Shown here piece by piece: positions 1 to 8,343 of a DNA stretch of 64,000 nt (position 1 is its first letter; every line of letters starts with the position of its first letter). This DNA comes from Leptolyngbya sp. PCC 7375 (GTDB taxonomy: Bacteria > Cyanobacteriota > Cyanobacteriia > Phormidesmidales > Phormidesmidaceae): the NCBI RefSeq assembly GCF_000316115.1, contig NZ_JH993797.1:7599961-7663960 (forward strand), given 5' to 3'. The position numbers and the translations under genes were made by a program. The notes beneath the pieces were generated by a model. That model ran no database searches and was not told the origin of the DNA. It saw only the letters and a list, made by a program, of their open reading frames with translations.

Positions 1-193
1 CAGCGGCGCAAGGATTAGCAGCACAGGGGTCAGCAGCGCAGGGATTAGCAGCACAAGGATTAGCAGCACAAGGATTTACACTTGAAGCAGCACAGGGAGC
101 TGCATATGCCGGTTGAAAACTGTTGGTAACGATCGCTGTGCTAACAGTCAGCATAGAAGAAACAGCTAGGGCTGCAAAGTAAGTAAGTTTCAT
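1..193 (-). CDS. Secreted Cys-rich protein with NPCAA pentapeptide repeats (C-terminus cut by window edge)
   Basis: Reading the minus strand from the ATG at 193-191 gives an open frame to base 2. Residues 1-32 form a Sec signal peptide: a basic start (MKLTY), a hydrophobic core and a cleavage-like AYA-A. The mature part is a run of five-residue units of the form NPCAA or DPCAA (PCAASSV, then five further units visible), so cysteine recurs every fifth residue. Such regular secreted Cys repeats could bind metal or form disulphide ladders, but that is inference. The gene runs off the left end, so its length and C-terminus are unknown. The repetition is also exact enough at DNA level to allow slippage in copy number. 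Confidence 0.7.
   Translation of the reverse strand, partial: MKLTYFAALAVSSMLTVSTAIVTNSFQPAYAAPCAASSVNPCAANPCAANPCAADPCAANPCAA
2..73. repeat. 15-bp coding tandem repeat
   Basis: The unit AGCAGCACAAGGATT (with GCA/GGG variants) repeats in phase about five times. It encodes the NPCAA units of the secreted protein on the minus strand. It is a protein-coding tandem repeat, not a CRISPR array, because there are no spacers. Confidence 0.7.
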
Positions 194-413
194 GTTGTTT
201 ATTGAGGAAAAATAGTCAGAAGGACTTGAACTGCCAGCGATGACCGGCTTGACGGTTTTTAGTAAACAGGGCTAAGCTGAATCTCACCTGAGTAAAAAGA
301 GTTCTTAGATAAGCTTTGGCTTAGAAGATTTTTTATATAATGATTCTATGCCTGCAATCACTTGCTGGGCCATGGCCGTCCAACTATAGCCTGTATGCGC
401 ATGGGGTGGCACC

Positions 414-1961
414 CTAATGCCCCGCCATGCGCTGACCAATGAGATTCAGATCAGCCTCGTTAATGTCACTTTCATATACAAACTTACCCTCGCTAATAAC
501 ACAAATGCGGTCAGCTAACGCCAATAACTCATCCAAATCTTCACTCACTAGCAAGACTGCAACACCCCGATTGCGAGCATCCACAATGGCATTATGAATA
601 AAATCAACAGCTGCAAAGTCCAGGCCAAAGCACGGATTGGCAACAATTAACAGTTTTACCGATTCCGATGACAACTCTCGAGCCAACACCGTACGCTGCA
701 CATTTCCTCCCGATAAATTCCCTATTGGAGTTTCCACCGTAGGAGTTTTAACCGAAAATATGTTCACCAAATTCTGAGCCATCCGTCGCATGGCTTTCAA
801 ACTCAGTAACCAGTTCCACTTAGCCTGAGGTGGACGATCAAAGGTACGCAGGGCCATATTCTCCGCCACACTCATAGTGGGCACGCAGGCATTGCGCAGA
901 GGTTCCTCAGGCAGTGCGTAGACCTGATGTTGAAACATCTCAGCCCTTGTGGCAGTATACGTTTCACCGTTAATCTTGAGCTGCCCGACCGTGGGAATTC
1001 GTTGTCCTGCCAGGACCTCTACCAGTTCCCGTTGACCATTGCCCGAGACACCAGCAATACCAACAATCTCTCCACTATGAACGGTAAGATTTATGCCTTC
1101 CACAGCGGGTAACCCATTATCACGGTCAGCATGAATATCGTGAATAAAAAGAACCGGTGTGTTGTTATCAACGTCAATCTTGTTAACCGATTTCGTGTCC
1201 CGAATCTTTCCCAACATCATTTGGGCGAGATCTTCCACAGACAGATCTCGAACAGCACCCTGTCCAGCTAGCTGCCCCTTGCGTAGAACAGTCACTTCAT
1301 CTGCAAATGCCTGTACCTCTCGAAACTTGTGGGTAATGAGAAGAATGCTCAAGTTCCCCTTAACCACTTCTGAGCGGAGTAACCCCAACACTTCATCTGC
1401 CTCGCCTGGTGTGAGGACTGAGGTAGGTTCATCCAAAATTAGAATACGGCTTTTAAGGTAAAGCTGTTTAAGGATTTCAAGCTTCTGTTTCTCTCCAGCC
1501 GCTAGCTGAGCCACGGGGGTATGTAAATTAACCTTAAAAGGAGACTGGTCAATAAATGCTTTTAACTGTTCAGATTCTTGTTTCCAATTAATGATTGATT
1601 GTGTGTCGTAACGAGCCAGCACGAGATTCTCAGCAACAGTCATGGCCGGTACTGAGGTGAAATGCTGATACACCATACCAATGCCATAGCCATGGGCATC
1701 CTTAGGGCTATGAATCGCTTGCTGTTGCTGGTTGATTAATATTTGTCCCGATGTCGGACGATAAAAGCCCATGACACACTTCACCAGGGTGCTTTTACCC
1801 GCACCGTTTTCCCCCAGCAGTGCATGAACTCTGCCTGGCTTGAGGCTTATGGAGACGCGATCAAGAGCCGTTAAGCTACCAAACCGCTTAGTCATGTCTA
1901 CCACATCTAGCTGAGGCGGAACCTGGGCTGTGGTTAAGGTAGGTAGGGTTGCAGTATCCAT
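414..1961 (-). CDS. Sugar/nucleoside-type ABC transporter ATPase with two nucleotide-binding domains
   Basis: 515 aa with two ABC domains in tandem, as in the RbsA/NupO/YufO family that works with BMP-type binding proteins. The first domain has Walker A GENGAGKST (residues 50-58), a signature LAAGEKQ (153-159) and Walker B ILILDEPT (173-180). The second has a degenerate P-loop GVSGNGQRE (about 304) and LSGGN (416-420), which is normal for this family. The gene starts 3 nt after the stop of the cysteine hydrolase gene, so the two are translationally coupled. No permease or binding protein is present in the window, so the ATPase must either use partners encoded elsewhere or be a remnant. The gene context suggests a nitrogenous substrate (amide, ureide or nucleobase). 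Family call is firm, substrate is inference. Confidence 0.88.
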   Translation of the reverse strand: MDTATLPTLTTAQVPPQLDVVDMTKRFGSLTALDRVSISLKPGRVHALLGENGAGKSTLVKCVMGFYRPTSGQILINQQQQAIHSPKDAHGYGIGMVYQHFTSVPAMTVAENLVLARYDTQSIINWKQESEQLKAFIDQSPFKVNLHTPVAQLAAGEKQKLEILKQLYLKSRILILDEPTSVLTPGEADEVLGLLRSEVVKGNLSILLITHKFREVQAFADEVTVLRKGQLAGQGAVRDLSVEDLAQMMLGKIRDTKSVNKIDVDNNTPVLFIHDIHADRDNGLPAVEGINLTVHSGEIVGIAGVSGNGQRELVEVLAGQRIPTVGQLKINGETYTATRAEMFQHQVYALPEEPLRNACVPTMSVAENMALRTFDRPPQAKWNWLLSLKAMRRMAQNLVNIFSVKTPTVETPIGNLSGGNVQRTVLARELSSESVKLLIVANPCFGLDFAAVDFIHNAIVDARNRGVAVLLVSEDLDELLALADRICVISEGKFVYESDINEADLNLIGQRMAGH

Positions 1962-1964
1962 GCT

Positions 1965-2648
1965 CTAAACCGTAATTGCCTCAATCAGATCAGATGATGT
2001 AGCTACTGCACCAAAAACACCACCCTGCATTTTAATCATTTTTAGTGCCGCCAAATAATTACCGTAGTCAGTAGCTCCTGTACAGTCCGAGAGGACTAGA
2101 CACTCATAGCCACGGTCATTGGCTTCCCGCATAGTTGTATGAACGCAGACATCAGTAGTAATGCCCGTGAGGATAATGTTTTGGATATTTTTACGACGCA
2201 ACAACAAGTCTAGATCAGTAGCAAAAAATGCCCCTTTACCAGGTTTATCGATCACCGTTTCACCTGGTAGAGGAGCTAGCTCGGGGATGATTTCCCAGCC
2301 TGCTTCACCACGTACCAAAATGCGACCACAGGGGCCAGGATCACCAATGCCGGCACCAATTTGTCGGGAACGCCATTGTTTATTTTCAGGTAGGTCCGAT
2401 AGATCAGAACGATGGCCTTCGCGGGTGTGCAAAATAACATAGCCCAGGTCCCGCATAATCGCTAGCAGATTTTGCAACGGCTCAATCGGCGCACGGGTAA
2501 GGGACAAATCGTACCCCATTTTGTCCACATAGCCACCCATACCACAAAAGTCCGTTTGCATATCAATGATGATCAGCGCCGTATTGTCGGGACGCAGATC
2601 GCCATTGTAAGGATAGGGATAGGGGTCTGAGGTTACGTAACGGCCCAT
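1965..2648 (-). CDS. Isochorismatase-superfamily cysteine hydrolase, biuret/ureidoacrylate amidohydrolase-like
   Basis: 227 aa. The catalytic triad of the cysteine hydrolase fold is visible: D29 in IIIDMQ, K138 in KPGKGAFFATDL and C168 in GITTDVCVHTT. The N-terminal pattern RPDNTALIIIDMQTDFCG and the following GGYVDKMGYDL closely resemble BiuH and RutB-type amidohydrolases, which hydrolyse a terminal ureido or carbamoyl group to release ammonia and CO2. It lies between formamidase and an ABC ATPase on one strand, supporting a role in taking nitrogen from an amide or ureide compound. The exact substrate cannot be read from sequence. The start is the ATG at 2648. Confidence 0.85.
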   Translation of the reverse strand: MGRYVTSDPYPYPYNGDLRPDNTALIIIDMQTDFCGMGGYVDKMGYDLSLTRAPIEPLQNLLAIMRDLGYVILHTREGHRSDLSDLPENKQWRSRQIGAGIGDPGPCGRILVRGEAGWEIIPELAPLPGETVIDKPGKGAFFATDLDLLLRRKNIQNIILTGITTDVCVHTTMREANDRGYECLVLSDCTGATDYGNYLAALKMIKMQGGVFGAVATSSDLIEAITV

Positions 2649-2873
2649 GGGTATTACACTCGCTCCAAAGCAGGCATACCATTTCTATCTCTGATCAAAA
2701 TGTTCGCAACGAACCAAATTTTAATTCTTGACTCATGGAACCAAGTGTTCAGGGCTACGTCCATATCTAATGCATCTACGATTGCAGTGGCTTTAAGCTA
2801 CTTAACTATCAGAAATTCTCGAAGCTTTTTGGTCATCTCACCTTAGCTTCATCGCACTTATCGCGAATATGTC

Positions 2874-3020
2874 ATGAGAGAAAATAAAATTTTTATAGTT
2901 ACTGCCCTGATCAGTTTGGGCTTAATAGCTGGAATTTTTGTGGTGACGTTATGGTTGTCCAATAACAACACCCTACCAAGACTCAGGTTGAATACAACCA
3001 GTCAAAACCGCACAGCTTAG
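2874..3020 (+). pseudogene. Short ORF with one membrane segment, probably a 5' remnant
   Basis: An ATG at 2874 opens a 48-residue frame beginning MRENKIFIVTAL, followed by one strong hydrophobic helix and a polar tail that ends at a TAG. This layout resembles the signal-anchor start of cyanobacterial periplasmic proteins (for example PstS-like binding proteins), truncated after about 30 residues. It lies on the plus strand in the 390-bp gap between two minus-strand genes. It could instead be a genuine small membrane protein; nothing else in the gap looks coding. Confidence 0.3.
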
Positions 3021-3037
3021 AAAATATAGAAAAGCTA

Positions 3038-4066
3038 CTAACCATTACTCAAAACACTAGAAGATAACTCCTCTCCCTTATACTCACGGGTTGGAGCGTC
3101 AAATCCACATGAAGTACCATCGGTATACACCACATCGTCTTCCCAAGGTAGCCGATAATTACCGGCCACCATATCTTGCATGTAGGTATAGGGACAGTCT
3201 TGAGCACCCCCCTTGACGGCTACATAGCCTCGATGACCAAACTGGTAAATATTGTTTTCTACGGACCAGTGCTGACGGGCCTCGCGCACTAAATCTGGGC
3301 GTACTTCAGCCGTAATAATTTCATCTGGACGATGGCTGCCCATGACTAGGGGCTCACCGTCAAAATTGACAATCATGCCTTCGCCCATAGAGTCAAAGGT
3401 ACCGTCCGTGCCACACATACACACTGAAGCAGTGACGATTAGATTGCAAAAGGCATTGGCTTGATTGGTGACCCGCCAGCTGTGGCGAATAGGGGCCGTG
3501 TAGCCTGCCGTACGAATCATAATTTCCGCCCCCTTGTAGGCACATTCTCTTGTCATTTCAGGGAACATGCCATCATGACAAATAATCAGCGCCAGCTTGC
3601 TGCCATTAGGCCCATCACATACAGGAATACCGATATTTCCTGGTTCCCACGGTTCTACCGGTACCCAAGGATGAAGCTTACGATAATAAAGCTTTAATTC
3701 TCCTTTATCGTCAATAATGATGCCACTATTGTAGGGATTACCATTGGGGTTGTACTCCATGATCGAGAAACATCCCCAGATCTGATTGTCGATACAGGCT
3801 TGGCGTAATGCAGCTACCTCTGGGCCATCCAACTTACACATAATGGCGGGGTTCGTATCCATCGATAGCCCATGGAGCGAATATTCTGGAAAAACGACGA
3901 GATCCATGGTAGGCATATTGCGGCGAGCTTTAGCCACCATGTCGCAGATTCGTTGGGTTTGAGCCGCCAAGTCATCTGGGGTGACGACATTGGGCAGTTG
4001 CAACTGCACCATACCCAGTACGACACCGTTAGGGGTTTTGTTGAGACCACCTAATCCACTCATCAC
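3038..4066 (-). CDS. amiF: Formamidase (nitrilase superfamily)
   Basis: 342 aa, the size of AmiF-type formamidases (about 334). The Glu-Lys-Cys triad of the nitrilase fold is visible: E61 in VVFPEYS, K130 in YYRKLHPW and C163 in IICHDGMFPE. Long stretches match AmiF in character, including PNGNPYNSGIIIDDKGE, NIYQFGHRGYVA and GNYRLPWED near the C-terminus. The enzyme hydrolyses formamide to formate and ammonia in the cytoplasm. It heads a minus-strand set with the cysteine hydrolase and ABC ATPase, although a 390-bp gap separates it from the next gene. A possible NtcA-type promoter lies about 90 nt upstream. An aliphatic amidase is the alternative, but the C-terminal region favours formamidase. 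Confidence 0.88.
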   Translation of the reverse strand: MMSGLGGLNKTPNGVVLGMVQLQLPNVVTPDDLAAQTQRICDMVAKARRNMPTMDLVVFPEYSLHGLSMDTNPAIMCKLDGPEVAALRQACIDNQIWGCFSIMEYNPNGNPYNSGIIIDDKGELKLYYRKLHPWVPVEPWEPGNIGIPVCDGPNGSKLALIICHDGMFPEMTRECAYKGAEIMIRTAGYTAPIRHSWRVTNQANAFCNLIVTASVCMCGTDGTFDSMGEGMIVNFDGEPLVMGSHRPDEIITAEVRPDLVREARQHWSVENNIYQFGHRGYVAVKGGAQDCPYTYMQDMVAGNYRLPWEDDVVYTDGTSCGFDAPTREYKGEELSSSVLSNG

Positions 4067-4154
4067 CCTATCCTCGCCATGCAGACCTATGGTGTTAATT
4101 TAGACGAGACCTACGTAGAGAACTGTGTACTTTGTTGCAGGTTAAGTGTTTTGT

Positions 4155-4198
4155 AATGTAGCGGTAACAAATCGTCAGTAATAGGTGTAGTCAATTAC
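4155..4198 (-). promoter_or_regulatory. Possible NtcA-dependent promoter of amiF
   Basis: Read on the minus strand there is GTA-N8-CAC at 4198-4185, one base away from the NtcA consensus GTA-N8-TAC. It is followed after 24 nt by TACATT (4160-4155), which fits the -10 pattern TAN3T. The spacing is at the upper edge of the usual 22-24 nt. A nitrogen-controlled promoter would make sense for formamidase, but the site is imperfect. Confidence 0.35.
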
Positions 4199-4263
4199 AC
4201 AGCATAGGAGTAATGATCTAGTCATCTTTAAATAAGAAGTATTGACAGTTGGTATAGGTAGCA

Positions 4264-4938
4264 ATGCGTCTTCTGTTGGTTGAGGATGATAGTCAACTTG
4301 CAGAGTCTTTGACAGAGGTGTTAGAGGCCCAGCGCTACGTGGTGGACACTGTTAAGGATGGGGAATCAGGCTGGAGTCAGGTGCAACTGATGGACTATGA
4401 CCTGACGCTGATGGATGTGACCTTACCTTACCTAGACGGGATTCGACTATGTCAGCGGTTGCGCAGTCATGGCTATGAGCTGCCAGTGTTGATGCTGACG
4501 GCGCGGGATACCAGTCAGGATAAGGTTCGGGGTTTGGATTCTGGGGCAGATGCCTATATGGTTAAACCCTTTGACTTGTCTGAGCTTTTGGCCCAGATCC
4601 GGGCTTTGCTACGTCGGGGCAGTGCACAGTCTCCTATGGTTCTCGTCTGGGAAAAGTTGAGCTTAGACCCAAGCACCTATGAGGTCAACTACAACAAACA
4701 AGCACTACGCCTGACCCCAAAAGAATTTTCAATTTTAGAACTGCTGCTGCGCAATGGTCGACGAGTGCTAAGCCGTTCCTTCATTCTAGAATCTCTTTGG
4801 TCCATGAAGAGTCCACCCGATGAAGAGACTGTTAAAGCCCACATTAAAAGTTTGCGCAATAAACTCAAGGTGGCTGGCGCACCTAAAACATTAATTGAAA
4901 CCGTACATGGTGTAGGGTATCGGCTACAGGAAAAATAA
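4264..4938 (+). CDS. OmpR-family response regulator
   Basis: 224 aa. The receiver domain carries the acidic pair in LLVEDD, the phosphoacceptor D51 in LTLMDVTLPYLDG, T79 in LMLTARD and K101 in MVKPFDL. A winged-helix effector domain follows, with RLTPKEFSILELLLRNG and the C-terminal ETVHGVGYRL typical of the OmpR/PhoB class. It converges on the CHASE histidine kinase gene (5035-6777), which ends 96 bp away on the other strand. The two may form a pair although they cannot share an operon. The input signal is unknown. Confidence 0.9.
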   Translation: MRLLLVEDDSQLAESLTEVLEAQRYVVDTVKDGESGWSQVQLMDYDLTLMDVTLPYLDGIRLCQRLRSHGYELPVLMLTARDTSQDKVRGLDSGADAYMVKPFDLSELLAQIRALLRRGSAQSPMVLVWEKLSLDPSTYEVNYNKQALRLTPKEFSILELLLRNGRRVLSRSFILESLWSMKSPPDEETVKAHIKSLRNKLKVAGAPKTLIETVHGVGYRLQEK

Positions 4939-4974
4939 TATACCTACCTCTAGCGTGATTGTGTAGCTATCTCA

Positions 4975-5010
4975 GGGTAGGCGCAAGGCCAGCCCCTACA
5001 TTACCCTACA
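4975..5010. repeat. Degenerate copy of a GTAGGGGCGCA-type interspersed repeat
   Basis: GGGTAGGCGCAAGGCCAGCCCCTAC is a decayed inverted repeat of the cyanobacterial type GTAGGGGCGC...GCGCCCCTAC. It sits between the two convergent stops and could serve as a bidirectional terminator. A related copy is at 32627-32712. Confidence 0.35.
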
Positions 5011-5034
5011 TGAGAATTTGTGTGCCTCGGGGCG

Positions 5035-6777
5035 TTAATCAATGCGTGGCAAAGTCACCTTAAAAGTTGTTCCCTGGCCTAGCTGACTCTTGCAGGTGAG
5101 GGTACCTTGGTGAAGCTGTAAACAGGCATTGACGACTGATAATCCCAGACCGGTACCGGCAATATTGCCCACATTGGTCCCTCGATAGAAGGCTTCGTAA
5201 AGTCTGGCCTGGTCTGCTTTGGAGATACCAATACCCTGATCTTGCACCTGGAAAATAATCTCATGATGGTAACAAGATAATTCTAAAGTTACCTGGGGTT
5301 CAGGCCCAGAATATTTTATGGCATTGGAGAGTAAATTAGTCAAAATTGCCCGCAGTAGCTGCTGGTCAATATAAGCTTTTTGGCAATCACCGGATATTGT
5401 AAAACTAATGGCCGGCGATGTTTCAAAGCTAAACCGAATTTCTTCTATTAACTGTTGACAGTACTGTTCCAGGTTGATAATTTCAGGTTCAAATTGCAGC
5501 TTACCAGACTCAGCCCTCGATAGGGTCAACAGATCATTCAGTAGCTGATTCATCCGCTTAGCTGTGGCTCGAATACGGCCATAGATATGCTGATGATTGT
5601 TGGCTTGGGTATCGGCTTCTAGAGCCTGAGCTGAGAGCAAAATGGTACTGAGAGGCGTACGTAGCTCATGGGAAGCCATGGAGAAAAGACGAATTTTAGC
5701 TTCGCTCAGTTCTCGGGCCCTAGAGAGTTCTGTTTGGGCTTGGAAGAGATAGCGAGCAACTATTGTCGTGAGCAGCAAACCGATAATTAGCGTAGACAAG
5801 GCACCCCAGGGTGCTAGGGCTGGATAACTGGCAGCAGGAGTAAATGTGATGGCCCACTGACGTCCTCCGGTAGTAAGGGTGTGGGTGCAGTCAGTAGATG
5901 AGGGACATGGCGCTCTGTTAGCCCCATGCTGATCTATCTCTGTTGTCACTGTTTGAGTAGCGGCATCATAGCTACCCAAAAACTGTTCAGAAGCTGCTGC
6001 ACTCTGATCTCTTAGGATAAAGTCAATGTTGTAATTGAGGGTTTCTAGGGACTCTTCGATTACATCTGAAACCCGAAAAACTCCTAGTAGATAACCGTTG
6101 AGTTGATCGCGACGAGCCGTCTGGGATGGAGGGACTGTGGAGCTATTGTATAGGGGCAAGAAGACCAGAAAACCAAACTGATTTTTGTTTTCTTGCACTA
6201 ACCGAATGCGACCGGAGGCGGCAATTCGACCTGTATCTCGGGCGGTTTCAAGGGCGGTGCGGCGAGTAGGGTCAGAGATAAGATCGTAACCGAAGGCAAG
6301 TTCATTGCCTGCTAAGGGTTGCAAATAGGTAACAGGAATGTAGTAAGGACGAGAAGCAGCACGGATGAGGCCACCGCGACTTTCTCGTTCGGTAATTTGA
6401 AAGGAGGCATAGACTTCGGTCTGGATATTGGTCTCGAAGGTGTTACGTTCTTGTTCGGAGACCACGGGAGCCCATTCCAGCGCCTGGATGCCGGGGTAGG
6501 TTTTGAGTGCTCGTTGGACAAAGCGATTGAACTCGGCACGGGAGACAGTTTGTTCTGAGACGGTGTAGAAGTCTCCCAGGGCCAGGAGTAAATCGGTATA
6601 GCGGTTAATGCTGCGCTGGAGGGCGGTGGTTAGGCTATCGGTTTGGCGTTGGAACTGAAGGCGATAGTTGGTACGTTCCCAGCGGGCAACGGTAAGGGTG
6701 GCGAGAAGAGAAAAGCCAGTGCCTAGCAAGAGGGTGAGAATAATGGGTAATGAAGGGCGACGGATACGCAAAATCAA
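5035..6777 (-). CDS. CHASE-domain sensor histidine kinase
   Basis: 580 aa. A first membrane helix spans about residues 10-30, a periplasmic CHASE-type sensor about 45-310 (the segment around YPGIQALEWAPVV is characteristic) and a second helix 324-344. The HisKA motif SMASHELRTP follows, with the phosphoacceptor H370, and then a HATPase_c domain with NAIKYS (N box), DQGIGIS and GTGLGLS. An in-frame TGA lies 6 nt upstream of the start and there is no nearby ATG, so translation must begin at TTG (6777, or TTG 6771). CHASE domains bind small extracellular ligands, but the ligand here is unknown. The kinase converges with the response regulator at 4264-4938, its likely partner. Confidence 0.9.
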   Translation of the reverse strand: MILRIRRPSLPIILTLLLGTGFSLLATLTVARWERTNYRLQFQRQTDSLTTALQRSINRYTDLLLALGDFYTVSEQTVSRAEFNRFVQRALKTYPGIQALEWAPVVSEQERNTFETNIQTEVYASFQITERESRGGLIRAASRPYYIPVTYLQPLAGNELAFGYDLISDPTRRTALETARDTGRIAASGRIRLVQENKNQFGFLVFLPLYNSSTVPPSQTARRDQLNGYLLGVFRVSDVIEESLETLNYNIDFILRDQSAAASEQFLGSYDAATQTVTTEIDQHGANRAPCPSSTDCTHTLTTGGRQWAITFTPAASYPALAPWGALSTLIIGLLLTTIVARYLFQAQTELSRARELSEAKIRLFSMASHELRTPLSTILLSAQALEADTQANNHQHIYGRIRATAKRMNQLLNDLLTLSRAESGKLQFEPEIINLEQYCQQLIEEIRFSFETSPAISFTISGDCQKAYIDQQLLRAILTNLLSNAIKYSGPEPQVTLELSCYHHEIIFQVQDQGIGISKADQARLYEAFYRGTNVGNIAGTGLGLSVVNACLQLHQGTLTCKSQLGQGTTFKVTLPRID

Positions 6778-6801
6778 TTGTCAGTTCGTTTCTTAAGAGT
6801 T

Positions 6802-7020
6802 CTAATTCTTGATAAGGCGATAAGGATAGAGTAGAACAGCATCAATATCCGCCATTTCTAGATCGGGATAATCTTCTAAAATTTCCTGATTACTAGTCCC
6901 TTTTGCCAATAATTCTCAAATAATCGCTACTGAAATTCTTGAACTGCGAATAATCGGTTTGCCTGACAAAATCTCTGAATTAAAGGTAATTTTTGAAAGT
7001 ATGCTGTCATTACTGTTCAT
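6802..7020 (-). pseudogene. DUF433 antitoxin-type gene with an internal stop
   Basis: The frame from the ATG at 7020 reads as a normal DUF433 protein: GKPIIRSSRISVAII, then a stop, then ELLAKGTSNQEILEDYPDL. The TGA lies at 6918-6916, where the family usually has an aliphatic residue. Read through, the frame continues to a TAG at 6802. DUF433 proteins normally act as antitoxins beside PIN-like (DUF5615) toxins, and no toxin gene is present. It is one of four toxin-less antitoxin-type genes in 1.6 kb. Confidence 0.7.
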
Positions 7021-7069
7021 TTTTGTGCTTTCCTCCATAACCAAGCTGAAAGATTCTTGCGGCAACACA

Positions 7070-7267
7070 TTACGTTAAATGCTGATATAGTTCTGAATTT
7101 TTATTCAGCACATACTGAGCAGCATCGTTGAATGCGTTGGGTTGGTTGGTTAACCATGATTCCATATTTGCCAGTAGTAAGGCTTCAGGCGATAGATTAT
7201 ATAGTTTGGCTAGCTCCTGAAGTCTTTGAAACTGACTGTCTGGTATATCAAGGGTAATAGCAGCCAT
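7070..7267 (-). CDS. Small antitoxin-like protein (orphan)
   Basis: 65 aa. The start MAAITLDIPDSQFQRLQELA and the end AAQYVLNKNSELYQHL match a small cyanobacterial family annotated as antitoxins that usually precede a Doc/Fic-type toxin. In this window the toxin is missing: the next gene on the same strand is the broken DUF433 gene. The residual protein may still act as a DNA-binding or neutralising factor for toxins encoded elsewhere, which is inference. Confidence 0.6.
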   Translation of the reverse strand: MAAITLDIPDSQFQRLQELAKLYNLSPEALLLANMESWLTNQPNAFNDAAQYVLNKNSELYQHLT

Positions 7268-7315
7268 GATGCTTATTTCTTCAAACGGTTGTACTTAGAG
7301 GATAGCATTTGCAGT

Positions 7316-7734
7316 TTAGGTTGATGGCTCGTCAGTTAACGGTTCGAGAATTTGAATCAATATCCTCAAAAGATTATCCAAGTCAGTAGGTATGCGGTAA
7401 AGGTTCAAATCTTGAGTAACGATATTGAGGGTGGCTTGGGTGTAATGGAGTAAATCGGTAAGTACCGGGGCGATAAGAAATTCCCGACGTGCCATTTCAC
7501 TGGTCAGACTGAGGCGGGGGAGGCTTTCTTCGATGCGAGTTTTTAGGTTTTCGAGGCGGTCGAGGGGACCTGTGTGGTGTGGCAGGGTAAGAGCTTGGCG
7601 CTGAAGGGTAACGTCGAAATAGGCAAGGATATCTTGGGGGCGAAGTTGAGTTTGAAGTAGTCAGCAAAGGTATAGGACTGATCCGGCTGAATAATAGGAG
7701 CTCCAGGCATTTCAATTTTCCTCTCTTTTAGCAA
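7316..7734 (-). pseudogene. Frameshifted cyanobacterial hypothetical protein
   Basis: The frame from 7734 (or the internal ATG at 7710) reads MPGAPIIQPDQSYTFADYFK, then LNFAP. The continuation QDILAYFDVTLQRQALTL lies in the next frame and runs to a TAA at 7316. One missing base in a run of C (GCCCCC near 7650) explains the shift. The family occurs in many cyanobacteria as the N-terminal part of proteins beginning with a QSYTFSDYF-type motif. Here it is also short. A sequencing error in the C run would be the trivial alternative. Confidence 0.6.
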
Positions 7735-7755
7735 TACCCTGGCATATATTTATTG

Positions 7756-7998
7756 TTACCAATCTAGTGCCTTAGCACAGTCTTCGATAGAAGTAGCTAA
7801 CCCTTCTTGGATGGACTCCCGCATACCTGGGATAGCCGAAAAATATAAGGTTTCTTGAATGCTTGCCCAATTCCCTTCTGAAAGAAGCATCGCATTACTG
7901 CCATCATTGGTAATGACCACTGGCTGATGCGACTCAATCACTACATTGATCAGCTGTCGTAGATTTTTTTCAGCTTCATTAATGGGATGTATAGACAT
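7756..7998 (-). CDS. Phd/YefM-family antitoxin (orphan)
   Basis: 80 aa. Features of the Phd/YefM fold are visible: an N-terminal INEAEKNLRQLINVVIESHQPVVIT followed by NAMLLSEGNWASIQETLYF. These proteins bind their own operator and neutralise RelE/YoeB toxins whose genes usually overlap their 3' end. The downstream sequence here is the frameshifted 7316-7734 gene, so no RelE-type toxin is present. Confidence 0.82.
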   Translation of the reverse strand: MSIHPINEAEKNLRQLINVVIESHQPVVITNDGSNAMLLSEGNWASIQETLYFSAIPGMRESIQEGLATSIEDCAKALDW

Positions 7999-8049
7999 TG
8001 TTCTTTCTTAACTAAAAGACGATTTACAAAGAACTATAACTTCGAAAGT

Positions 8050-8343
8050 TTATTTTACTTGCAGGGCTTCACGAACGACAGGATGAATGAGTTCTTCTGG
8101 AATACGATTACGCTCAATATATTCGTTGATTTCTACCTGGTTGTCTAAGTAAAAGCTAAGGGCGTCAAAAACTTGTGCCAGCGTAAGTTGAGGAAACTGT
8201 GTGGGAATTTCTTCGGCATGGGTTCCTAAGCGCCATTGGCTGACGATGGCTCTGATTGAAACGCGGGTGCCTACGATGGTTGGCTCACCGTTTAGGATAT
8301 CTGGATTTCGGGTAACGTATCGTGATGTAGGTGCCGCTGTCAT
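8050..8343 (-). CDS. DUF433 antitoxin-type protein (orphan)
   Basis: 97 aa from the ATG at 8343; a longer frame would start with GTG at 8358. The core RYVTRNPDILNGEPTIVGTR, then VSIRAIVSQWRLG and LTLAQVFDALSFYLDN, is the standard DUF433 pattern with a helix-turn-helix. Such proteins pair with DUF5615 PIN-like toxins encoded just downstream, but downstream here is only a 50-bp gap and then the Phd-type gene. It is probably a relict antitoxin. Confidence 0.78.
   Translation of the reverse strand: MTAAPTSRYVTRNPDILNGEPTIVGTRVSIRAIVSQWRLGTHAEEIPTQFPQLTLAQVFDALSFYLDNQVEINEYIERNRIPEELIHPVVREALQVK

Noticed and set aside
1..100. CRISPR-like array at the left edge
   Set aside because: Units are contiguous 15-bp coding repeats without spacers.
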